From Gardnerella kenyensis (GTDB lineage Bacteria; Actinomycetota; Actinomycetes; Actinomycetales; Bifidobacteriaceae): a DNA stretch of 5,219 nt. The number at the start of each line of letters is the position of its first letter. Positions within the stretch are counted from its first letter, which is position 1. Location: positions 185,784 through 191,002 of the forward strand of contig NQOH01000001.1 of assembly GCA_003585735.1 (NCBI GenBank). The letters are read 5' to 3'. Below the pieces are notes generated by a model. It was not told the origin of the DNA, searched no databases, and was given only the letters and a program-made list of their open reading frames with translations. A program made the translations under genes and the position numbers. Of the stretch, positions 1-4,379 are shown in pieces.

Positions 1-112
1 GAGAAAAACGCATCATTCTAAGAGAAATCGCAAATGCCATAACAACAGGAACTAGTCCTATTGGCAGAGTGTAAATTCTTGCACCTTTAAGCCAAATCCT
101 TAGACTTTCCAT
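1..112 (-). CDS. UbiA/MenA-like prenyltransferase, N-terminal fragment (cut by window edge)
   Basis: Only the first 37 codons lie in the window; the frame stays open to base 1. The start is an ATG at 112-110, preceded by GAGG about 7 bases upstream. The fragment begins MESLRIWLKGARIYTLPIGL and continues into a hydrophobic stretch. A Trp followed by G-A-R-x-x-T-L-P and then a first membrane helix is the usual opening of MenA (1,4-dihydroxy-2-naphthoate prenyltransferase) and related UbiA-family enzymes, which attach a polyprenyl chain to an aromatic ring at the membrane. The catalytic Asp-rich motifs would lie outside the window, so family membership is likely but the substrate is not established. 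The gene follows ecfT by 55 bases with no convincing terminator between them, so it may be read from the same transcript. Another UbiA-family member is the main alternative. Confidence 0.6.
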   Translation of the reverse strand, partial: MESLRIWLKGARIYTLPIGLVPVVMAFAISLRMMRFS

Positions 113-167
113 TACTAGCCTCGTAGATTATTTTTCAATTTGTTAATTTATTAATTGCATAAATACT

Positions 168-941
168 CTACACTAGATTTGGAAAGAAGATTGAAGTAAC
201 TATTGGTAAAGCAATAATAAGCGCAGAAATAAGCACAGATAAGAATCCGCGCCATCCGAATGGATACTTATAATACGATGATTTTCTAGTGCGCAAATAA
301 AAACCGCGCTCCTCGGCAGCAAGTGCGGAACTGTCTGCTTTTCGAACTGAAGAAACCAAAAGAGGCACAATAAGCGGCATCATAAGCTTTATTTTTTTAA
401 ACGGATTTTTAGTATCATACTCAACACCACGAGCCATTTGAGCTTCTGTGATCTGAGACATTTCGTAAGCAAAAATTGGCACGAAACGCACTGCCGTTGT
501 AATAGTAAAAGCGTAGCAGTATGGCACATGCAAATATTGCACTACAGCATTTGCAAGATCGTTTAATTTAGTTACCGTTAGAACTGTTACAAGAGGAAAA
601 GCAAAGCAGAACAATCTCAAAGCAGCTTTTGCACCAATATCAATGCCGTGCAATGTGAACCACAAGAAAATATAGTTGCCACTTTGAGCAATAACAGTCT
701 GTAGCAAAAACATTACGCAAGAAATTATTAGCATAGCTTTAATAAGACCAGATAATGTTTTAACAACACGAGTAAAAGCCATGCCAATAAAAATAATAGC
801 TGCAATCGCAATAAGCGCGGAATACTGTTTAGCAATAAACACGCTTATTACAACACTCGTAGCAAGAATTAGTTTTGCAATAGGATTAGTGCGATGAAGA
901 AAAGTGTTACCTGGTTGGTAAGTTAATAATCTCGTTTTCAT
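168..941 (-). CDS. ecfT: ECF transporter transmembrane coupling protein EcfT
   Basis: A 257-residue membrane protein of the length usual for EcfT, the scaffold that transmits ATP-driven movement from the ATPases to the substrate-binding S component. The N terminus has the family's typical H-R-x-N-P-x-x-K-L pattern (residues 16-24) leading into hydrophobic helices at about 24-56, 66-86, 102-124 and 142-158. Two cytoplasmic coupling motifs are visible: A-R-G at 170-172 (in the context A-Q-M-A-R-G) and A-x-E-R-G-F at 209-214. In EcfT proteins these Arg-containing motifs dock into grooves of the two ATPase domains. A last hydrophobic helix covers about 232-254. The ATG start has only a weak, distant AAAGG (954-958, 12 bases upstream). 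The stop of ecfA lies 85 bases upstream, and that gap carries a 13-bp tandem repeat. It is probably co-transcribed with the S gene and ecfA. Confidence 0.93.
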   Translation of the reverse strand: MKTRLLTYQPGNTFLHRTNPIAKLILATSVVISVFIAKQYSALIAIAAIIFIGMAFTRVVKTLSGLIKAMLIISCVMFLLQTVIAQSGNYIFLWFTLHGIDIGAKAALRLFCFAFPLVTVLTVTKLNDLANAVVQYLHVPYCYAFTITTAVRFVPIFAYEMSQITEAQMARGVEYDTKNPFKKIKLMMPLIVPLLVSSVRKADSSALAAEERGFYLRTRKSSYYKYPFGWRGFLSVLISALIIALPIVTSIFFPNLV

Positions 942-962
942 AAATATCAGACGCCTTTACTT

Positions 963-1014
963 CTACTTTTATTTGCTACTTTTATTTGCTACTTTTATTT
1001 GCTACTTTTATTTG
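963..1014. repeat. 13-bp tandem repeat, four perfect copies
   Basis: The unit ctacttttatttg (plus strand) occurs four times without a mismatch at 963-975, 976-988, 989-1001 and 1002-1014, followed by a partial ctattg. It fills more than half of the 85-base gap between the ecfA stop and the ecfT start. Read as mRNA the unit is CAAATAAAAGTAG, A-rich and unstructured. It contains no ORF that I would call. Its role, if any, is unknown. Confidence 0.95.
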
Positions 1015-1026
1015 CTATTGCTTCTG

Positions 1027-2925
1027 TTAATTCTGCTGATTATGTACAGTCTGTTTTGTGATTTTTTCGCCGCGCAACGCTTCTACTAATTCTTCGCGCA
1101 CATACAAGCCATTGCACTTATTAAATCCATGCGCAACCAAGCCTTGAGAAACGGAACACAATAATGGTGGATACAATGCTGCAGCAGAGCACACTTCCGG
1201 CTTTTCAAACACATCGTACGCTGAACCATCAATAATAAGCCTTCCATCATTAATTGTTATAAGTCGAGTTGCATAATCAAGCACAACTTCCATATCGTGA
1301 CAAACCATAATCACGCAGCAACCGTTTTTTCTTAAACGCTCTACAACTTGCATAATTCTCATGCACTCCTTGTAATCAAGACCGCAAGTTGGCTCGTCAA
1401 GAAGAAGAATCTTAGGATTTGTTACAACTGTTGCAGCTAAAGCAACCATTTGACGCTGGCCACGAGATAGCATAAACGGGCTAGCTTCAGGATCCAGCTC
1501 CAACTCGTCAATAATTTCCATTGCGTGAGCTTTAGCTTCGTCCTCATTCTGACCAATTAAAGTACAGCTTAAAGTAACTTCTTCAAGTACCGTTTCTTTG
1601 CATAATTGTCGGTCAGGATTTTGGAATAAGGTAGATACATATTTTGCTATTTGACTAATACGAAGAGACTTAGTGTCAACGCCATCAATTGTTACGTTGC
1701 CTTCTGTTGGTTTTAATAAACCATTAATAATTTTGGTAATAGTTGTTTTGCCAGCACCATTTCTACCAACAAGAGTTACGAGCTCTCCAGCGTAAGCTTC
1801 AAAAGAGACGTTTTTTAGCGCGCTAACGCCACTTTGATACAAAAAACTGACCTTTTTAAGCGAAAGACATGGTGAATCGTTTTTCGATTTATTTTGTGCA
1901 GAAGATTGTGTAGAGACTTGCGATTCGTGTGAAAAGTCGCAAGCAAGCACCGATTTATTTGAATCGCATTCACGATTATCAAATTCACTACTATCAAATT
2001 CACTATGTGAATCAACATGTGAAGTCAAAGATTTTTCACTATTAATCGTATTAACAATAGTATTTACTGTATCTTCTACAGACACAGGCAAATCGCTTTT
2101 AGAGCAAATATTCTCACGCTGTAAATCATTAACCAAATGCGTAGTACGCGGATAATTTATTCCAATAGAATAAAGCAAATCCATGTTTTTCAACGCTTGT
2201 GGCAAAGGCAAATCAAGCGACAAAGTGCCATTCGAAAGCACAACTAAACGCTTGCAATACTCACTTAAAAGCGCCACTTTTTGCTCAATTACAATAACCG
2301 TTATTCCAAAATTCTTATTCAAATCTTTAAGAATCGAAAAAATCATTTTAGAAGAAACAGGATCTAAAGCGCACGTCGGCTCATCTAACACCATAACTTT
2401 AGGCTTTAGCGCAAGAATAGCAGCAATTGCAACCTTCTGCTTTTGGCCTCCAGACAAAGTGTCTAAATCACGGTTACGCAAATCACTAATGCCAACAATT
2501 TGCAAAGCTTCATCTATTCGACTTGGTATTTCGCTATGATCAACGCCAAAATTTTCTAGGCCAAAAAGAATCTCGTCTTCAACATTTGCAGCAACCATTT
2601 GCGCATCAATATCTTGAATAACAGATCCAATCAAGCAAGCAATGTTAGTTAAAGCAAGATTGTTAGTGTCTTGACCCGCAATCTTAACGCTTCCTAAAAG
2701 TTCGCCAGAATAATGATGCGGAATCGCGCCAGAAAAAAGCGAAGCAAGAGTTGTTTTTCCAGATCCTGAAGGACCAATAATACCAACAAATTCGCCAGAT
2801 TCTACGCTAAGACTTACATCTTTTAGTGCAAAAGTGGAATCTTGTGCCTTTGAAGAGTCTAAAGAATCATCTTTATTCCGATTCACATACTTAAAAGACA
2901 CATCTTTTAACTCAAGCAAAGGCAC
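1027..2925 (-). CDS. ecfA: ECF transporter ATPase with two fused ABC domains (EcfA-EcfA')
   Basis: A 632-residue cytoplasmic ATPase, about twice a single EcfA, carrying both nucleotide-binding domains that power an ECF importer. Domain 1 has Walker A GPSGSGKTT (51-59), Q-loop Gln104, signature LSGGQ (157-161) and Walker B with D181-E182. Domain 2 has Walker A GRNGAGKTT (387-395), the ECF-typical F-Q-N-P-D-R-Q (434-440, Q-loop Gln435), signature LSRGQ (486-490), Walker B D510-E511 and H-loop His543. In domain 1 the expected H-loop His appears replaced (V-I-E-Q-K, Gln215). Residues about 265-353 form a Ser/Asp/Asn/Glu-rich linker. The start is GTG with AGGA (2932-2935) six bases upstream; the domain fold begins at residue 3, so no later start is plausible. 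It lies between the S gene and ecfT, completing a dedicated S-A-T set. Riboflavin/thiamine-type YkoD-like ATPases share this fused plan, so the substrate cannot be read from this gene. Confidence 0.95.
   Translation of the reverse strand: MPLLELKDVSFKYVNRNKDDSLDSSKAQDSTFALKDVSLSVESGEFVGIIGPSGSGKTTLASLFSGAIPHHYSGELLGSVKIAGQDTNNLALTNIACLIGSVIQDIDAQMVAANVEDEILFGLENFGVDHSEIPSRIDEALQIVGISDLRNRDLDTLSGGQKQKVAIAAILALKPKVMVLDEPTCALDPVSSKMIFSILKDLNKNFGITVIVIEQKVALLSEYCKRLVVLSNGTLSLDLPLPQALKNMDLLYSIGINYPRTTHLVNDLQRENICSKSDLPVSVEDTVNTIVNTINSEKSLTSHVDSHSEFDSSEFDNRECDSNKSVLACDFSHESQVSTQSSAQNKSKNDSPCLSLKKVSFLYQSGVSALKNVSFEAYAGELVTLVGRNGAGKTTITKIINGLLKPTEGNVTIDGVDTKSLRISQIAKYVSTLFQNPDRQLCKETVLEEVTLSCTLIGQNEDEAKAHAMEIIDELELDPEASPFMLSRGQRQMVALAATVVTNPKILLLDEPTCGLDYKECMRIMQVVERLRKNGCCVIMVCHDMEVVLDYATRLITINDGRLIIDGSAYDVFEKPEVCSAAALYPPLLCSVSQGLVAHGFNKCNGLYVREELVEALRGEKITKQTVHNQQN
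1977..2006. repeat. 15-bp direct repeat inside the EcfA linker
   Basis: Two adjacent copies of tatcaaattcacta(c/t) at 1977-1991 and 1992-2006 differ only in the last base. They encode the repeated S-E-F-D peptide in the inter-domain linker of EcfA (around residues 308-316). The period is a multiple of three, so copy-number change would lengthen or shorten the linker without a frameshift. Confidence 0.8.
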
Positions 2926-2979
2926 AATAATTCCTAACTCTTAAAAACCTAACAATTACAATTACTAATGATATCTTAC

Positions 2980-3020
2980 GATTATATTTATTCTGTGATT
3001 ATATTCTTTGATGATTATAT
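2980..3020 (-). repeat. Three regularly spaced ATATAATC repeats between the S gene and ecfA
   Basis: Minus-strand ATATAATC occurs at 3020-3013, 3004-2997 and 2987-2980, at steps of 16 and 17 bases. Each copy contains a perfect TATAAT. The 159-base gap between the S-gene stop and the ecfA GTG is otherwise AT-rich, with no terminator and no convincing gene. The copies could be -10 elements of an internal promoter for ecfA-ecfT or sites for a DNA-binding protein. I could not find a good -35 element at the right distance, so this is reported as a repeat and not as a promoter. Confidence 0.6.
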
Positions 3021-3084
3021 GACTTGCTGCATATTACCCAGCACAAACATAATCGCCAAAATCATCCAAAACAAATTCAAACAC

Positions 3085-3711
3085 TTACTTATGCAAAACG
3101 AGTCGAATTGGAGCGTAAAGCACTTCAACAACAACTGCATTAAATACTGCAGTGCCCAAAATAATTGGCAACATAACCATTACCATATTTGGAGAGTGAA
3201 GAATGAAGAAAGCAGCAATAAGAGCAAAAATGCAACCGGAAATTACTGTAGTAATGAAAGTAGCAATAAATGGGAATACACTTACTTTACGAGCTGCATC
3301 CTTTGGGAACACGCGAATATAACCAATTAATATTGCGGTCATAATGATTGCAGCTGGAATATCGCAAGCATACTCAAGGAACGGAATCGAAGTATTAAAT
3401 TGAATTAACGTTGCAGCCAAAGCGCCAATAATAGCGCCCTGGTAAATCTTCGGCCTAACAAGCAAAATTGACAAGCAGAATGAAGCAATAACGAACTCAG
3501 GCTGAATATTTCCAATAGAAAGAGATTTTGCAACAGTAAAGTCAAGAATGCATCCTGCAGCAAAAAGCACTGCAACTAACACTAACGAAGTAATATCTAA
3601 TGCGTGATTCTTAACTTTCACATTTTGCATCATTGCAGCTGCAGCATCTGTAGTTGCGTTTGCATCATTGTTATAAGTTTCCTTAACGGTTTCGTTAATT
3701 TCTTGAGCCAT
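3085..3711 (-). CDS. ECF transporter S component, probable tryptophan-type substrate-binding protein
   Basis: A 208-residue membrane protein. A hydrophilic N-terminal tail of about 37 residues (Asn/Ala/Thr-rich) precedes five to six hydrophobic segments at about 39-57, 72-86, 89-105, 117-133, 147-172 and 177-196. Size and layout fit S components, the small integral membrane proteins that capture substrate for ECF importers. The stretch P-E-F-V-I-A-S-F followed by V-R-P-K-x-x-x-G-A-I-I-G-A-L-A-A-T-L resembles, by memory, the TrpP group of S components, but this is a weak likeness seen by eye. The stronger argument for tryptophan is the Trp attenuator directly upstream. ATG is preceded by AAGGAG (3719-3724) at seven bases, which supports the long N terminus over an internal Met27/28 start. 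ecfA and ecfT follow on the same strand. Alternatives are an S component for a Trp precursor or related aromatic compound. Confidence 0.8.
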   Translation of the reverse strand: MAQEINETVKETYNNDANATTDAAAAMMQNVKVKNHALDITSLVLVAVLFAAGCILDFTVAKSLSIGNIQPEFVIASFCLSILLVRPKIYQGAIIGALAATLIQFNTSIPFLEYACDIPAAIIMTAILIGYIRVFPKDAARKVSVFPFIATFITTVISGCIFALIAAFFILHSPNMVMVMLPIILGTAVFNAVVVEVLYAPIRLVLHK

Positions 3712-3730
3712 GATTTCTCTCCTTGTTTGG

Positions 3731-3753
3731 GCTTTATATTGTTCATATAAAGC
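3731..3753 (-). promoter_or_regulatory. Perfect 9-bp hairpin just upstream of the S-gene ribosome binding site
   Basis: gctttatat (3731-3739) and atataaagc (3745-3753) are perfect inverted repeats around a 5-base loop. In the mRNA the hairpin ends six bases before the AAGGAG of the S gene. It lacks a following U-run, so it is not a terminator. It could affect translation initiation or RNA stability. Its arms resemble the AGCTTATA sequences at the base of the attenuator terminator, so alternative pairing with them is possible. Confidence 0.55.
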
Positions 3754-3768
3754 TATCGAATATTTTGT

Positions 3769-3789
3769 TGTGATTTGTGATTTGTGATT
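3769..3789. repeat. 7-bp tandem repeat in the leader RNA (tgtgatt x 3)
   Basis: Three perfect copies of tgtgatt at 3769-3775, 3776-3782 and 3783-3789 (AATCACA in the transcript) lie between the attenuator terminator and the S gene. They contain no gene and appear unstructured. Their function is unknown; they might act as a spacer or be slippage products. Confidence 0.85.
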
Positions 3790-3809
3790 TGGTTATTTTT
3801 TAAAATTTA

Positions 3810-3861
3810 AGCTTATATACAAAAAGACCCCCGGGCTTACCCCGGAGGTCTTTTATAAGCT
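3810..3861 (-). terminator. Intrinsic terminator of the Trp attenuator (region 3:4)
   Basis: On the minus strand the 5' arm AAAAGACCTCCGGG (3854-3841) pairs with CCCGGGGGTCTTTT (3835-3822) around loop GTAAG (3840-3836). This is a 14-bp stem with one U-G wobble, running into five T (3825-3821). A lower extension, AGCTTAT (3861-3855) with ATAAGCT (3816-3810), adds 7 bp across a 5-base bulge. It is much more G+C-rich than its surroundings. It lies 14 bases after the leader-peptide stop and about 100 bases before the S gene. As the promoter must lie upstream, it would stop transcription before the transporter genes unless antiterminated. Confidence 0.93.
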
Positions 3862-3923
3862 TTTATACGCAGCTTCTAAAACTTCAGAGTAAACTCACGC
3901 CAAAGAGAAGACTGCCACCACCA
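3822..3923 (-). promoter_or_regulatory. Ribosome-mediated tryptophan transcription attenuator
   Basis: Four interlocking RNA segments are visible on the minus strand. Region 1, CAGTCTTCT (3914-3906), directly follows the Trp run and can pair with AGAAGCTG (3877-3870), 8 bp with one bulged U (protector). Region 2, GAGTTTACTCTGAAG (3896-3882), can pair with bases 3847-3833 of the terminator's 5' arm, loop and 3' arm: 13 of 15 positions, with three G-U pairs and two A-C mismatches. It continues as TTTTAGAAGCT (3881-3871) with AGCTTATAAAA (3861-3851), one mismatch. This antiterminator consumes the 5' arm of the terminator. A ribosome stalled on Trp codons 20-22 would cover region 1 and free region 2, giving readthrough. 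A ribosome at the stop codon would cover region 2, giving termination. The pairings are drawn by hand without energies; the mechanism is inferred from the known enterobacterial trp-leader model. Confidence 0.82.
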
Positions 3924-3980
3924 CATACGAGCAGCGTTAAGAGCATTATTAGATTCAGCATTCATGTTCATGTTACGCAT
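3876..3980 (-). CDS. Tryptophan-rich leader peptide (attenuator, 34 aa)
   Basis: A 34-codon ORF starting at ATG 3980-3978 and ending with TAG at 3878-3876. It has the best ribosome binding site in the window, AAGGAGG at 3995-3989, eight bases from the start. The peptide begins M-R-N-M-N-M-N and carries Trp at positions 20, 21, 22 and 27, all TGG, the only Trp codon. Four Trp in 34 residues, three of them consecutive (codons at 3923-3915), is far above the usual frequency of this rare residue and is the hallmark of a trp-operon leader peptide. The stop codon lies inside the antiterminator arm, 14 bases before the terminator stem, which is the geometry attenuation requires. The peptide itself probably has no function after synthesis. 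The frame is open further upstream, but only to a TTG without a ribosome binding site, so the ATG is chosen. Confidence 0.92.
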   Translation of the reverse strand: MRNMNMNAESNNALNAARMWWWQSSLWREFTLKF

Positions 3981-4021
3981 GATAACTGCCTCCTTAAGCT
4001 CATTAGCTGACTGTGGTTCAC

Positions 4022-4060
4022 ACACAAACCTCAACCGAAGTATTCGATATTTGTTTGTGT
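4022..4060 (-). promoter_or_regulatory. Inverted repeat ACACAAAC/GTTTGTGT upstream of the leader peptide
   Basis: ACACAAAC (4022-4029) and GTTTGTGT (4053-4060) are perfect 8-bp inverted repeats 23 bases apart. The interior contains a small CGAA-TAC-TTCG mini-hairpin on the minus strand. If the candidate promoter at 4069-4097 is right, the repeat lies at the very 5' end of the transcript and could form a stabilising 5' stem-loop. It could instead be an operator. There is no evidence for a specific binding protein. Confidence 0.45.
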
Positions 4061-4068
4061 TGGAAATG

Positions 4069-4097
4069 ATGCTAACACTGCAAAAGTACAAATGCAA
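4069..4097 (-). promoter_or_regulatory. Candidate promoter for the leader and ECF operon
   Basis: On the minus strand TTGCAT (4097-4092) and TAGCAT (4074-4069) are separated by exactly 17 bases. They match the -35 consensus at 3 of 6 positions and the -10 consensus at 4 of 6. Transcription would then begin near 4062, about 80 bases before the leader ATG. The match is modest in a very AT-rich region where chance matches are common. A promoter must exist between the 4276-4321 terminator and the leader peptide, which is the main reason to list it. Confidence 0.35.
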
Positions 4098-4275
4098 ATA
4101 TTGATTCGTAAAATATGGTCATATTTTCAAAAATATAAGCAAAATATTACTTTTTAAAAATCTCCTATAAACCCTTCTTACACAAGGGAAAACAGCAGCT
4201 CTAATTCTATAAAACGCCCGAAATTATTCAAAATAAAAAATTTCTAAAAATTCACGCAACACGCAATCTAAAATC
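4098..4275. other. Gene-free AT-rich spacer with one palindrome
   Basis: This is part of a 399-base stretch without a gene, from the leader-peptide start to the surface-protein stop. The only clear structure here is AAAATATG (4110-4117) and CATATTTT (4120-4127), a near-continuous 8+8 palindrome with a 2-base centre, roughly 55 bases upstream of the presumed transcription start. This is a plausible position for a regulator site, but AT palindromes are frequent in such DNA. No ORF with a ribosome binding site, no tRNA-like fold and no second terminator were seen in the rest. Confidence 0.5.
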
Positions 4276-4321
4276 AAAAAATGAGGGCAATAGCTTAGCA
4301 ATGCTACTACCCTCATTTTTT
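4276..4321 (-). terminator. Strong palindromic terminator after the surface-protein gene
   Basis: aaaaaatgaggg (4276-4287) and ccctcatttttt (4310-4321) are perfect 12-bp inverted repeats, with a T-run on whichever strand is read, so the element could work in both directions. The loop contains a smaller TAGC-AAT-GCTA hairpin (4296-4306). It begins 58 bases after the TAA of the surface-protein gene and separates that gene from the ECF operon leader. Confidence 0.92.
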
Positions 4322-4379
4322 ATTAAAATCTCAGTGCTTAATCGCAAAACACAAAATCATGCGAAAAGCACTTTGTATT

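Noticed and set aside
963..1014. The repeat block considered as a small CRISPR array.
   Set aside because: The units are 13 bp and directly abutting, with no spacers, so this is a simple tandem repeat.
3015..3065. A 16-codon hydrophobic ORF on the minus strand between the S gene and ecfA, beginning M-I-L-A-I-M-F-V.
   Set aside because: No ribosome binding site precedes the ATG, it is very short, and hydrophobic codons are expected by chance in T-rich DNA. Conservation in other genomes would be needed to revive it.
2968..3330. A plus-strand open frame of 120 codons across the S gene.
   Set aside because: It is antisense to a well-supported membrane protein, has no ribosome binding site, and its Asn/Ser/Cys-rich composition is typical of a shadow frame.
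3712..3980. A T-box or Trp riboswitch-like element in place of peptide-based attenuation.
   Set aside because: I did not see the conserved T-box bulge sequence, while a well-initiated ORF with WWW before the terminator explains the region directly.
3981..4097. Upstream extension of the leader-peptide frame to a TTG at 4097, giving 73 residues.
   Set aside because: No ribosome binding site at the TTG, and the internal ATG at 3980 has an ideal AAGGAGG at eight bases. The extension also overlaps the candidate promoter and the 5' inverted repeat.
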